Positions 33,662 to 43,009 of a DNA stretch of 64,000 nucleotides are shown here, piece by piece. A program made the translations under genes and the position numbers. The stretch is from CAYMUG01 sp964393575 (GTDB taxonomy: Bacteria; Patescibacteriota; Minisyncoccia; Spechtbacterales; 2-12-FULL-38-22). The notes beneath the pieces were generated by a model. It was given only the letters and a program-made list of their open reading frames with translations. It did not search any database and was not told the origin of the DNA. The number at the start of each line of letters is the position of its first letter. Position 1 is the stretch's first letter. The stretch lies in assembly GCA_964393575.1 (NCBI GenBank), contig CAYMUG010000002.1, positions 1 through 64,000 of the forward strand, read 5' to 3'.

Positions 33662-35215
33662 CTACGTTCTTTTAAGTACCTGACCTGCCATATTTTTTAT
33701 CTCTTCGTTGCGAACAGCAATTTTACCGTTGACGATAACGTGCTTTATGCCTTCGGGGTATTGATACGGATTTTCAAAATTTGCTTTATCCTGCAGTGTA
33801 TCAGGGCTGAAAATAACAAGATCAGCGTAGTTCCCTTCCTTTATTATGCCCCGATTTTTTAATTTAATTTTTTCGGCAGGCTTGCCTGTAATTTTTGCTA
33901 TAGCATCTTCCCAGCCAAGAAGCTCTTTTTCTTTGACGTATTCTCGTAAAAATTTAGGCATAGCGCCGAAATATCGGGGATGTACAGACATATCTTTTAA
34001 TTGTGATTTGGGTTTAATACCTACACTATCAGAGCTAACAAATGAATCACTGTGTCTAATTCCCTCCTCTACGTTTTCCTCGCTTAAGTTAGGAGTAAAT
34101 ACTATTATACGATTTTCAGAAGCTAAAATTAATTCTATGGCGATTTGCTCAGGGGACTTCTCCTGATTAGATGCAATTTCTTTTAAAGTTTTTCCGGAAT
34201 AAGTATTATCTATATCCCCCATAGCAACTATCATATCTCCTATAGAATAAGGGCTTTCCTGCATTTCTTCTACTATTCTCTTTTGATGTTTTTCATTGCG
34301 CAGATATTTAAATATACTCTTATTGCCTTCTTCTGCTACCCAAGCGGGAAGAAATCTATATAAAACAGAGGCGGTTATAGAATAAGGATAGAGGTCAAAA
34401 TTAACATTATACTTTCCTGATATAGCGCCTATTACATCTTCATATTCGTGCCAATAGTTTTTTCCGGCTACCTTCAGGTGCGAAAGTTGCATATTAACAC
34501 TCGATTTTTCCGCTACCTCAAGTTGTTCGTTTGCAGCGCTCTTAAACGAATCCGACTCATTTCTTATGTGGCAGGAATAAAGGGCATTGTATTTTGAGAC
34601 AAGCTCTGCTATTTTTTCCAGCTCATTGCGGTCTGCCGGTCGTCCGTGTGCGTATCCCAATCCCAAAGAAACACCGAAAGCCCCTTCTTCAAGAGCGCGC
34701 TCCATCATTAAAAGCATTTTTTTTGTTTCAACATCGGTAAGGATACGATGCTCGTCTCCTGCAAAAGCTCTGCGTATTGTAGAATGACCGGCCAACGTAG
34801 CTAAATTTATACCGAAAGAGTGTTGTTCTAATTCCTGAAGATATTCTTCTAAAGAATTCCAGTTTACGTTTATTTTTTGCGGGTTTCCCCACTTTTGTAT
34901 AGAATTTACAAAAACTCCGTCCACAAGCGGAGCCAGCGAAGAGCCGCAATTACCCATTAATGCTGTAGTGATACCCTGCCTCAGTAAATTTTCCTGTGCG
35001 GGATTATCAAAAATAGTTATAAAAGCATCAGAATGGTTTAAAATATCAACAAAACCCGGAGAAACAATACAGTTTTCCGCATCAATTATCTCTTCGTTGG
35101 ATCTTTCGCGTAAATTGCCTATGTTTATTATCTTACTTCCCTCTATGCGTAAATCCGCCTGATATTTTTCCTTGCTTCCGCTACCATCTATAATTGTTCC
35201 TTTTTTGATAAGCAT
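33662..35215 (-). CDS. N-acyl-D-amino-acid deacylase family amidohydrolase
   Basis: 517 aa amidohydrolase resembling D-aminoacylase. The metal-site blocks are PGFVDILNHSD (about 52), GNCGSS with the bridging Cys (about 88), SCHIRNE, QLSHLKV and SSDSVG (the Asp). The usual HxH of the first strand is reduced to one His (LNH), so the weaker of the two metal sites is probably altered; the Cys/His tight site is kept. Flanked by cell-wall genes, so N-acetyl-D-amino acids or peptidoglycan fragments are plausible substrates. Substrate not determinable. Confidence 0.8.
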   Translation of the reverse strand: MLIKKGTIIDGSGSKEKYQADLRIEGSKIINIGNLRERSNEEIIDAENCIVSPGFVDILNHSDAFITIFDNPAQENLLRQGITTALMGNCGSSLAPLVDGVFVNSIQKWGNPQKINVNWNSLEEYLQELEQHSFGINLATLAGHSTIRRAFAGDEHRILTDVETKKMLLMMERALEEGAFGVSLGLGYAHGRPADRNELEKIAELVSKYNALYSCHIRNESDSFKSAANEQLEVAEKSSVNMQLSHLKVAGKNYWHEYEDVIGAISGKYNVNFDLYPYSITASVLYRFLPAWVAEEGNKSIFKYLRNEKHQKRIVEEMQESPYSIGDMIVAMGDIDNTYSGKTLKEIASNQEKSPEQIAIELILASENRIIVFTPNLSEENVEEGIRHSDSFVSSDSVGIKPKSQLKDMSVHPRYFGAMPKFLREYVKEKELLGWEDAIAKITGKPAEKIKLKNRGIIKEGNYADLVIFSPDTLQDKANFENPYQYPEGIKHVIVNGKIAVRNEEIKNMAGQVLKRT

Positions 35216-35241
35216 TACATCTAAAAAGATTAATTATTTTT

Positions 35242-35271
35242 ATTATACCAAACTTTATACATTCTACCCAA
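35242..35271 (-). promoter_or_regulatory. Extended -10 promoter
   Basis: On the minus strand TTGGGT (35266-35271), 18 bases, TATAAT (35242-35247) with an upstream TG. The leader before the amidohydrolase ATG is about 20 bases. Confidence 0.6.
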
Positions 35272-35290
35272 TGCTGTAGATAAAATAAAC

Positions 35291-35316
35291 GACCCTCCGA
35301 CTTGAGTCGGAGGGTC
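35291..35316 (-). terminator. Terminator of mraY
   Basis: GACCCTCCGACT pairs with AGTCGGAGGGTC (12-bp stem) followed on the minus strand by GTTTATTTTA. Confidence 0.85.
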
Positions 35317-35342
35317 TGTATTTATGACACAATAGTTATTAT

Positions 35343-36386
35343 TTAACCTACAAGACCTATTATAATACCAAGTCCTGCGAATACTGCCGATATCACCCAA
35401 AAACGCATTACTATTTTGGGTTCACTCCATCCTATGGCCTGGAAATGATGATGTATGGGCGTGCTCTTAAATAATTTTTTATTAAATACTTTTCTCCAAA
35501 ATATTTGCAGTATTACAGATGCCGATTCTAAGACCAAAACAAATCCGATAAGCGGAAGTACAAATACCTGGTTGGTTAACATAGCAATAACTCCTAATGT
35601 TACACCTAAAGACATACTTCCTGTATCTCCCATAAAAAATCGTGCCGGGGGTATATTAAACCAAAGAAATGCTAAGAGTGCACCTGCGACAACTATTGTA
35701 AAAGCGGCTAATTGGAACATCCCTGCTGCAAATGCAAGGATGCCGTAACTTGCAAAAGCAATCATAAGCACACCGCCTGAAAGGCCGTCCAGCCCGTCTG
35801 TTTCATTGGTTGAAAAACTGGTTGCGAAAATTATAAATATAAAGAAAGGTATATACCAGATACCTATACTAAAGTCTCCTGCAAACGGTATGTGTATTAT
35901 ATCCCAATCAAGTTTAGCCCAGAACCACCATGCCCCCACGCCGGCAATCAGAGTATATAAGAGCGCCCTTTGTTTCATGCTTATCCCCCCTCCTACCGGA
36001 CCAAGTTTAAAAATACCCAATAAATCGTCAGCGAGACCTACAATTGCAGCAGCAAAAAGTGCGGTTAATGGCAAATATGTTTCTCCTCTATCCAGAAAAT
36101 TAAACTCTGCCAGGGCGGACCCAGGAAATACTTTATTAATTAACCAGAATATTAATACGAGTATACCTACGGTGCCCCATATTAAAATACCACCCATTGT
36201 GGGTGTACCTGCTTTGTGTTTGTGCAACTTAGCAAATATAGGCGCATTAACGCTTTGTCTGATCTGTTTTCCCAGGTTGTATTTATATAGAAAATGCGTT
36301 AGTAGAGGAGTAGAAAAAAGAGCAACTACGAACGCAATGGTCCCCAGCCCGAACATTCGGGCTAATTCAACAATTTGAAGCTCCAT
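35343..36386 (-). CDS. mraY: Phospho-N-acetylmuramoyl-pentapeptide transferase
   Basis: Makes lipid I on the membrane. About ten helices, with TPTMGGILI, the Asp pair in ADDLLGIF, STNETDGLDGLSGG, the FFMGDTGSMSLG loop, and the HHHFQAIGWSE HHH motif near the C-terminus. I take the ATG at 36386 (MELQIVEL); an earlier start at 36416 would translate the repeat as MFLEAKPNKS. 347 aa. Its leader is copy B of the dispersed repeat. Confidence 0.95.
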   Translation of the reverse strand: MELQIVELARMFGLGTIAFVVALFSTPLLTHFLYKYNLGKQIRQSVNAPIFAKLHKHKAGTPTMGGILIWGTVGILVLIFWLINKVFPGSALAEFNFLDRGETYLPLTALFAAAIVGLADDLLGIFKLGPVGGGISMKQRALLYTLIAGVGAWWFWAKLDWDIIHIPFAGDFSIGIWYIPFFIFIIFATSFSTNETDGLDGLSGGVLMIAFASYGILAFAAGMFQLAAFTIVVAGALLAFLWFNIPPARFFMGDTGSMSLGVTLGVIAMLTNQVFVLPLIGFVLVLESASVILQIFWRKVFNKKLFKSTPIHHHFQAIGWSEPKIVMRFWVISAVFAGLGIIIGLVG

Positions 36387-36530
36387 AGATTTGTTCGGCT
36401 TCGCCTCCAAAAACATTTAACAATTGACTTTTAACTTTTGACTGCGCTCGCTTTGCGAGCGCCCGGAAAATCGCAAAACGATTTTGTCAGGAGTCAGATG
36501 TCAAATGTCAGCTGGGCGGAGCGAGCTTTA
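36387..36530 (-). repeat. Dispersed about 140-bp repeat, copy B (upstream of mraY)
   Basis: Mirrors 17098-17245 closely, with a perfect stem GCGCTCGC/GCGAGCGC in the middle. It directly abuts the mraY start and reaches the 3' end of the DD-carboxypeptidase gene. Confidence 0.75.
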
Positions 36531-37709
36531 TTCTTTCCAGATATACGCCTTTTTTACCCAGTTTAAAAGATTTCGTGTGGCTTCCACTCTATCCTTAGCG
36601 TTAAGCGTGGCTACTACCAAGTACTTTTGTTTATTGGGGGTTTCAGAAAGTACAGTCATAGAAGGACCAGCTTCTTCCGTAAATCCTGTTTTTCCGGCAA
36701 CTACACCATCGTAAGCATCCAATAGTGCGTTTAAGTTTATCCAATAGTGCGTAATATCTTTATTGCTTACTTCCACCGTGGCGTTGGGTTGATTTAAAAT
36801 CTCCCGTAGCACCTCGTTCTCCCATGCGGCGTACATAATCTGTGCCACCTCATGGGCTGTAGATATATTTTTTTCGTTTAAACCGGTAGGATCTTCAAAG
36901 GAGGTGTTCGTGAGGTTTAACTCTCCTGCTTTTCTGTTCATTAATTCTACAAAAGACGGACCTCCTCCGGAGTTATTATTTTCGTCATAATAAGTTTGGA
37001 GGGCAACACCGGCATCATTACTGCTTTCAAGGAGTAATGCTTGCAAAAGTTGTTTTGTGGTCAGCTTTTCACCCTCTATTAACCCCGCTGAATTTCCTCT
37101 TGTTTCTATTGCCTCTTCCTGTACTGTTATTTGTTCGTTAAGATCTAAATTATCCACTACTACCATTGCCGTTACAAGCTTAGAGATGCTGGCAATAGGT
37201 CTTGGTTCAGAAATATTTTTACCATACAAAATTCTTTTAGAGGGAACATCCATGGCAATTGCTGATTCTGCATTTATATCTTTAAACTTTACCCCCCAAT
37301 TTCTTGCCGGTAAAAGTTCGGGCCGTGAATTAGCTCTTATAAAACCCGTAAGAGAAGTTCTGATTTCAGTTGTTTGAGGTAAAAATGCCGGTTTTGTTTT
37401 GTATTGTTCCAGGAACTTTTCTCTTTCAGTAAGGCGCAGACCTGATAAATGCACCTTCTCTCCTTCCGATTGTTTTTCTCCCGCCCCTTCTTCTGCCTGA
37501 GGAGCAACCCTAAGAGATGCAGCCCAATCTTTAACTGTTTGGTTGCCGTAATACAAAAACCCTAATAACAAAAGCGGAAAAATAACAGCAACAGTAATAA
37601 TGCTGGCCTTTTTTCTGTGCCTTTTTATGATGTTTGTACTTTCTCTTACACGGCTTTTTACGAATCTGGCCCGTGCATCAGCTGAATATTTAAGTTTTTT
37701 TGTGTCCAT
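36528..37709 (-). CDS. dacA: D-alanyl-D-alanine carboxypeptidase, S11 family
   Basis: Trims peptidoglycan pentapeptides outside the membrane. One helix (about 38-56), a Glu-rich linker, then the penicillin-binding fold: SxxK in IASISKLVTAM, SxN in LESSNDAGV and KTG in VAGKTGFTEE. 393 aa; an insert of Asn/Gly residues (DENNNSGGG) is unusual. Starts 20 bases inside the aspS 3' end, so it is co-translated with aspS. Confidence 0.9.
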   Translation of the reverse strand: MDTKKLKYSADARARFVKSRVRESTNIIKRHRKKASIITVAVIFPLLLLGFLYYGNQTVKDWAASLRVAPQAEEGAGEKQSEGEKVHLSGLRLTEREKFLEQYKTKPAFLPQTTEIRTSLTGFIRANSRPELLPARNWGVKFKDINAESAIAMDVPSKRILYGKNISEPRPIASISKLVTAMVVVDNLDLNEQITVQEEAIETRGNSAGLIEGEKLTTKQLLQALLLESSNDAGVALQTYYDENNNSGGGPSFVELMNRKAGELNLTNTSFEDPTGLNEKNISTAHEVAQIMYAAWENEVLREILNQPNATVEVSNKDITHYWINLNALLDAYDGVVAGKTGFTEEAGPSMTVLSETPNKQKYLVVATLNAKDRVEATRNLLNWVKKAYIWKE

Positions 37710-39114
37710 TGTTATTTTTATCTTTTACTATTTTAAGCCCCAATTCTCTTAATTGTTCCGTGCTAACTTCATCGGGAGCATCCATAACCGAAGTTTTAGC
37801 AGCTCCTGTCGTGGGAAATGGAACAACCTCTCTAATGCTTGCCTCTCCCATCATAGCCATCAACCATCGGTCACTAGCGGCAATTCCTCCGTGAGGAGGT
37901 ACACCGTACTTAAATGCCTCAAGTAAATGTCCGAATTTTTCCAGGGTTTCCTCTTTGGTGTGCCCCAAAACTTCAAAAACCTTATGAAGAATCTCGGGCT
38001 TGTGCGTCCTTACGCTTCCGCCGAACACCTCAGATCCATTTAGTACAAGGTCATATTGTTCGGCTTTAATATTTAAAATATCCTCTTCATTATCGGAATC
38101 TAATTTATTTATATCACTTTTATTGATTCCCGTAAACGGATGATGTGTGGAGCTAATTGAACCATCATCAAGTTTTTCAAACATAGGAAAATCCGTGATC
38201 CACACATAAGCAAGAGGGTCGTTATCTGCGGAACTTTTTCTTAAATCAGGAGAATCGGTGCCGTACTTTTCCATTGCCTCTGTATATGTAAGTCGCGGGA
38301 AAGGTTTTTCAGCTATTTTTTTACCTATTATCTCTTCTGAGACAAAGATAACAAGTTCTTCCGTTAACTGTAAAATTTCCTCCTGACTATAAAAAGCAAC
38401 CTCAATATCAAGCTGCTCAAATTCAAGTAATCTATCCTGCCGCAGGTCTTCATCGCGGAAATTTCGTGCGAATTGAAAATACTTCTCTACCCCCGCAATC
38501 ATCAACAGCTGTTTATATTGCTGGGGTGACTGCGGAAGCGCGTAAAACTCCCCGGGGTAATGCCTGCTCGGTACTAAAAAATCACGCGCGCCCTCCGGTG
38601 TGGATTTAGTTAATATAGGTGTATCCACATAGGTAAAACCTCTCTCGCGCAAAAATTCAGAAACCCCCGCCTTATATTCCTGACGAAGACGCAGCATTTC
38701 CCGAAGACGAGGACGGCGTAAATCCAAATATCTGTACTTTAGCCGCTTTTCTTCTTCTATATCGTAACCGTCTGTATCTAAAGGAAAAGGCGGGGTTTCC
38801 GCTTCATTGATAACTTCTAAGTCCTCTACGTTTATCTCATACTCTCCTGTTTTAATGTCTTTATTTACCATATTTTCAGGCCTCTTTTTTACCTCGCCTT
38901 GTACTCTTACAACCCACTCCTCGCGTATTGAATCAGCGGCCTCGTATGCATTATCTTCTTTGGGGGTTACAACAAGCTGCGCCATGCCTTCTTTATCGCG
39001 CAGATCAAGAAAAATAAGCTTGCCATGATCACGACGGGAATCCACCCATCCCGCAAGCGTAACTTTCTCGCCTTCCCGTTCTGTAATTTGGTTTGTATAT
39101 ATACGGTTCTCCAT
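37690..39114 (-). CDS. aspS: Aspartyl-tRNA synthetase lacking the GAD domain
   Basis: Class II synthetase. N-terminal OB fold (KVTLAGWVDSRRDHGKLIFLDLRD), motif 2 in FRDEDLRQDRLLEFEQLDIE, motif 3 in GIAASDRWLMAMMG. Bacterial AspRS is about 590 aa and carries a GAD insert between motifs 2 and 3. Here LTYTEAMEKYGTDSPDLR runs almost directly into LAYVWITDFPMF, so the insert is absent and the enzyme is 474 aa. The rest is bacterial in type. Specificity for Asp only or Asp/Asn cannot be decided. Confidence 0.93.
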   Translation of the reverse strand: MENRIYTNQITEREGEKVTLAGWVDSRRDHGKLIFLDLRDKEGMAQLVVTPKEDNAYEAADSIREEWVVRVQGEVKKRPENMVNKDIKTGEYEINVEDLEVINEAETPPFPLDTDGYDIEEEKRLKYRYLDLRRPRLREMLRLRQEYKAGVSEFLRERGFTYVDTPILTKSTPEGARDFLVPSRHYPGEFYALPQSPQQYKQLLMIAGVEKYFQFARNFRDEDLRQDRLLEFEQLDIEVAFYSQEEILQLTEELVIFVSEEIIGKKIAEKPFPRLTYTEAMEKYGTDSPDLRKSSADNDPLAYVWITDFPMFEKLDDGSISSTHHPFTGINKSDINKLDSDNEEDILNIKAEQYDLVLNGSEVFGGSVRTHKPEILHKVFEVLGHTKEETLEKFGHLLEAFKYGVPPHGGIAASDRWLMAMMGEASIREVVPFPTTGAAKTSVMDAPDEVSTEQLRELGLKIVKDKNNNGHKKT

Positions 39115-39140
39115 TATTATTTGTCATTAGTCATTTATTA

Positions 39141-40715
39141 TTAGTTATCGGTTGTCTCCTCATTATGCGGTTGTTTTTCCGGAATTTCAATGATGATCGT
39201 GGTTCCTTCTCCCTTTCCCTCACTTTCCGCTTGTATTGTGCCGTTATGACCTTCTATTAACATTTTAGCAACATACATTCCCAAGCCGGTTCCGCTGGCT
39301 TGTTTTTCTTCTCCTCTGCCCCGCTGAAAACTTTCAAAAAGATTTTCTTTATCTTCCTTAGTAAGCCCTATTCCTGTATCCTGTACATAGATTTGCACGG
39401 TATTTTTAAATTCATCTCTCTTAATGCGCAGTGACACCCCTCCTTCCTCAGTGTATTTTATAGAGTTGTCCACTAAATTGCCTACCACCTGCTCTATTTT
39501 TTCACTGTCCACCTCTACTTCCACCGGTTCCTCCGGCTTGTTCCAGGTGAAGCTAAGCCCTTTTTCTTCTGCAGGTTTTTTCATTTCACCGACTACAGTA
39601 TCTATAATTGCGCGTAAGTCCTGTTTTTTAAAGTTAAACTTAAGTGTGCCCTTCTCGGCACGGGACAAGTTCAAAAAATCTTCCACAAGACGTTGCATAT
39701 TTTCATTGGAGTGGTACATATTATTTACGACACGCAACTGCTCTTTGCTTAGCTTTCCGAAGTCGCCCTCGCGAAGCATTGAAATGTATCCCTTCAATAC
39801 CGTAATCGGGGAACGTAGTTGATGAGAAGCAATAGATAAAAATTCGGATTTCTTTTCGGATACTTCCTGTAGAGCATTTATTTCTCTTAATGTGCTTCTT
39901 ACAAGTAAAATACTGATAATAATTACCAATATAAAGAGTCCTCCGTCAACCAAATATTCTCTGGGTGTATCAGCCAACAGCGCGTTAATGAGAAACACAA
40001 TAATAAGAAGTGCTGCAAATAACTCTGTAGCTATAACTTTTATATTGAATAACTGATGTTTGAATATCGCATAAGCAATAGAGGCAACAAATATTAAAAC
40101 GGATACATTAGCCACCCAATTCAATTCAAAAAAGCCGAAATGCGGAGGATATAGGTTGGTAAAAACGGACACCAGAATTGCCAGTGTTGTTCCCACCAAA
40201 ACATATAAAGCCTGGAGTTTTTTTATACCGGAACTCCGGGTGTAATATTTATATAAAATCAAAATCCCGGCAGGAAAAAATGTTGAAAAATATAATATAT
40301 ATATCCACGAACCCCAGCCGAAATTTATTATATTTTGTCCATTTTCTATATATTCCCCTCCCCTGATTAATACATCCGGCCATATGAATATTACAAGCAG
40401 AGGTAAAAAAATAAGAGTTAAAAATATTTTTTGTTTTTTAGAAATCTTTTCTTTGGTAAATGAAAGGGTGAAATATACATATAATATCGGGATAAGCGAA
40501 GCGGTTGTATACAAAATGTGAGCCCAATAAGCTACTGCTTGGCCTGAATCAGCCGATTGGAAAAACAGCATACTCACAGACCAAGCTATAATAAACAAAT
40601 CCATTACAAAAAAAACTCTTGCTGATTCTTCTTTTCTGTTTTTTATAAATGTAACAACTGCCAAAACTGCAATCGCAAAAGTTGCTACACTGATTGTAAT
40701 GTTAATCAAACTCAT
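39141..40715 (-). CDS. Sensor histidine kinase with 7-TM N-terminus
   Basis: About eight N-terminal helices (residues 5-270) form a His_kinase_N-type sensor; then the dimerisation H-box FLSIASHQLRSPI (phosphoacceptor His about 298), N-box NLVDNSIKYTEEGG, and G boxes DTGIGLT and GTGLGMYV. 524 aa, orphan: no response regulator is next to it. It overlaps the stop of the upstream reductase-like gene by 14 bases. The signal is unknown. Confidence 0.9.
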   Translation of the reverse strand: MSLINITISVATFAIAVLAVVTFIKNRKEESARVFFVMDLFIIAWSVSMLFFQSADSGQAVAYWAHILYTTASLIPILYVYFTLSFTKEKISKKQKIFLTLIFLPLLVIFIWPDVLIRGGEYIENGQNIINFGWGSWIYILYFSTFFPAGILILYKYYTRSSGIKKLQALYVLVGTTLAILVSVFTNLYPPHFGFFELNWVANVSVLIFVASIAYAIFKHQLFNIKVIATELFAALLIIVFLINALLADTPREYLVDGGLFILVIIISILLVRSTLREINALQEVSEKKSEFLSIASHQLRSPITVLKGYISMLREGDFGKLSKEQLRVVNNMYHSNENMQRLVEDFLNLSRAEKGTLKFNFKKQDLRAIIDTVVGEMKKPAEEKGLSFTWNKPEEPVEVEVDSEKIEQVVGNLVDNSIKYTEEGGVSLRIKRDEFKNTVQIYVQDTGIGLTKEDKENLFESFQRGRGEEKQASGTGLGMYVAKMLIEGHNGTIQAESEGKGEGTTIIIEIPEKQPHNEETTDN

Positions 40716-41865
40716 ATCTGTGTTGTATTAACCGAAAAACATTTTCCAGAGTTTTATTTTTTATTACACCTGTATAATTCTGGTATTCTCCTATTTGAAA
40801 ATCAGAATTTTTAAATAATTTATCTAATTCCTCTATCTTTGAAAAATCGAGACGACCCAGAGAAAAATGTTTGTCGGTTTTTTGATTGATGGTTAGCAAG
40901 ACAACTTCGGCAAGACATGAAAAAAGATCGTGTTCGCCGGCAAGTTCTATATTTGGCTTTACAGTAGTGTTGGGAGAATAAATTATCCCTGCCTCTGTTA
41001 CAACAATGTCTTTTCTTTGGTTAATTACATCGGGATCAACATCAGAAGGTTGGGCATCGTCCACAACTATTGTGCCCGAACTTAAATTTTCTTTATGCAA
41101 AACAAATTTCTCCGCATTAGTAGCTGTAATGATAATATGTGCTTCTTTTATTTTATTAATATCAAAATGCGTGCTGATTTTTGTTCCCGGGTTTTGTTTT
41201 TTTAAACTATCTCTAAGTGCTTTGACTGTTTTTTCTTTACGTTTTACGTCAAACAGCATCAACCGATTGAATTTATAATTTGCCAAGAATCTTGAAACAT
41301 TATTACCCACAGAACCTGCAGCACCAACCACCGCCACATTAAGCTTTTCTTTCTTTAATTCTCCGCGTTGAATTAAAGAAAGCGTTGTTTCTGCGACCGC
41401 CTTAACAGTGGCCGGGTACCCGTTTGTCAGTGAAACAGGAGATTTCTTTTTTAACGCGGATCCTCCTTTTGTAACCGAGGGAGTAAGAGCGCCTAACCCC
41501 GCAATTCTTGCTTCCATCTTAGACCCCAAACGTAATGCCCTGTGTATCTTTCTCGTAGCAAGGCGGCGGTTTTTTAATATCTGTTCAGGCAAAAGCATAA
41601 TACCAACGGTCCATCCTGTATATATTGTGTCATTATAGTAAGCTTTGATTCTATGAACTCTAATCGGCCACATTAACCTGGCTAAAAAATGCAGGAGAAA
41701 ATCAGGAAATGTTTTAAGCATAGGAAAATGTTTTTCAATATCTTTTCTGTGCCTCGGATGGATTATAAAGATAAAATCCGCGCGTTTTGATGGCGCCCGT
41801 TTTAACCCATACTCTATAAATAAATCCTCTAAGTTGGTTTTGAAAAATTTAATAATCTGTTTCAT
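40702..41865 (-). CDS. Acyl-ACP reductase-like protein (AAR family)
   Basis: 387 aa. Resembles long-chain fatty acyl-ACP reductase of cyanobacteria: LLPEQILKNRRLATRKIHRAL (91-111), a Rossmann segment VAVVGAAGSVGNNVSRFLA with GxxGxxG at 181-187, TEAGIIYSPN, and HDLFSCLAEVVLL, where Cys317 aligns with the catalytic Cys of the MFACFAEAMLL region. This predicts NAD(P)H-dependent reduction of an acyl thioester to a fatty aldehyde. It directly follows a plsC acyltransferase, so a lipid role is supported. The family call rests on recalled motifs. Confidence 0.7.
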   Translation of the reverse strand: MKQIIKFFKTNLEDLFIEYGLKRAPSKRADFIFIIHPRHRKDIEKHFPMLKTFPDFLLHFLARLMWPIRVHRIKAYYNDTIYTGWTVGIMLLPEQILKNRRLATRKIHRALRLGSKMEARIAGLGALTPSVTKGGSALKKKSPVSLTNGYPATVKAVAETTLSLIQRGELKKEKLNVAVVGAAGSVGNNVSRFLANYKFNRLMLFDVKRKEKTVKALRDSLKKQNPGTKISTHFDINKIKEAHIIITATNAEKFVLHKENLSSGTIVVDDAQPSDVDPDVINQRKDIVVTEAGIIYSPNTTVKPNIELAGEHDLFSCLAEVVLLTINQKTDKHFSLGRLDFSKIEELDKLFKNSDFQIGEYQNYTGVIKNKTLENVFRLIQHRYEFD

Positions 41866-42507
41866 CTATATATTTGATAATTCTTCCACGCTTTTCCATA
41901 CTTGAGCGCTGATTTGCTTGTAATCTTCTTCAGAAGAGTGAGTATATTTGAAAGGTACTCCGACCTTTATTGTAATATTCCTTTTTCGGAAAATTACTTC
42001 CTTCAACCTCATATTGATTCCGCCTTGAATATAAACAGGGATAACTAAAGGATTGCTATGTTTAATAAGATAACCAACACCTCGTCTTGCCTTTCGTTTG
42101 CGCCCACGATTAGTTTTTGTTCTGCGTCCTTGCGGAAACATACCCACCACGCCGTTGTTATGTAAAATTTGCAGCGATTCCTGCAATGCACTCTCTATGC
42201 CTATTCTCTTATCTAATTTTAAACTTCCATATATCCATATTATTTGACCCTTAACAGGCACTCTAAACAATTTATCGTGAGCAAGATGCCTAACAGGAAA
42301 TAGGTTCGGAAAAGCAACACTCAGCATAAAAGGGTCCGCCCAGCTTACATGGTTTGATATTATAAGTACAGGTTGCCTGCCCTCTTTTAACTTTTTAGTT
42401 GTGGACTCATCTTCGTATACCGCTTTCCAGTTTAAAAAAAATCGAAAAATTCCCCGCGAGATCCTCCAGGTGGTTTTATACATAAATTTTGCTATCCAAT
42501 ATCTCAT
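41866..42507 (-). CDS. plsC: 1-acyl-glycerol-3-phosphate acyltransferase
   Basis: Membrane-associated acyltransferase. NHVSWADPF provides the H-x4-D catalytic pair (about residue 52), FPQGRR is the FPEG-equivalent phosphate-binding motif with Gln for Glu, and IPVYIQGG closes the fold. 213 aa from the ATG at 42507; the GTG at 42543 is less likely. Stop and next start abut, so it is an operon with the acyl-ACP-reductase-like gene. Confidence 0.9.
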   Translation of the reverse strand: MRYWIAKFMYKTTWRISRGIFRFFLNWKAVYEDESTTKKLKEGRQPVLIISNHVSWADPFMLSVAFPNLFPVRHLAHDKLFRVPVKGQIIWIYGSLKLDKRIGIESALQESLQILHNNGVVGMFPQGRRTKTNRGRKRKARRGVGYLIKHSNPLVIPVYIQGGINMRLKEVIFRKRNITIKVGVPFKYTHSSEEDYKQISAQVWKSVEELSNI

Positions 42508-42723
42508 CTTTCGCAAACCTATTATTTTCTTACATTTTACCACAAACTATCCTAAAATTTTATCTGAAAATAGGGTTTTTGTTTGAAGTAAATTGTTTAT
42601 CGTATGAATAGTTCCTCTATATTCCTCCTATATTAGTACTGCCTGTCAGATATTTTCATATTGATATATATAAATACCTTCTTAGTGGCATCTTTAACAA
42701 GCTATTGAGCTATTACGAGTATA

Positions 42724-42753
42724 TTGACAAATATCTCTCGTTACCATTAAGAT
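42724..42753 (+). promoter_or_regulatory. Promoter of the graspetide locus
   Basis: TTGACA (42724-42729), 18 bases, TAAGAT (42748-42753). Predicted start near 42760, leader about 30 bases. Confidence 0.6.
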
Positions 42754-42790
42754 GATGGGGTGCCCTGTATGCGGACCTTAGGAGCGTGTC

Positions 42791-42946
42791 ATGAGCGAAA
42801 ACACCGCACACGAGACCGGTTCTACGGAGAACACCCTTCCTATTCTTTTCAACGTTGCCGAAAGGGCGACTGATGTTTCCGTAGAATCTAAGCGTTTCGG
42901 AAGCGAAAAAGACACATTCTTAAACGGCAGCAGCGATACGGTGTAG
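42791..42946 (+). CDS. Candidate graspetide precursor peptide, 51 aa
   Basis: A small gene with AGGAG eight bases before the ATG, directly upstream of an ATP-grasp ligase. Leader residues 17-24 (PILFNVAE) match the microviridin recognition helix PFFARFLE in Pro1, hydrophobic pattern and final Glu. Residues 33-41 (SKRFGSEKD) line up position by position with the marinostatin core TMRYPSDSD: nucleophiles Ser33 and Ser38, acids Glu39 and Asp41, with Arg35 at the marinostatin Arg position. A second Ser/Thr/Asp stretch (about 42-50) follows. Predicted product: a peptide with side-chain ester links. Too short for standard gene finding. Confidence 0.8.
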   Translation: MSENTAHETGSTENTLPILFNVAERATDVSVESKRFGSEKDTFLNGSSDTV

Positions 42947-42983
42947 TAAACACTTAAGTACCTTTAAATAACGTGACATAGGA

Positions 42984-43009
42984 GGGGGTGCGGTAAATGC
43001 CGCGCCCCC
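42984..43009 (+). promoter_or_regulatory. Strong intercistronic hairpin, possible attenuator
   Basis: GGGGGTGCGG (42984-42993) pairs with CCGCGCCCCC (43000-43009), one G-T pair, six-base loop. No T run follows, so it is not a simple terminator. It lies between precursor and ligase and could protect or partly end the precursor transcript. Confidence 0.6.
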
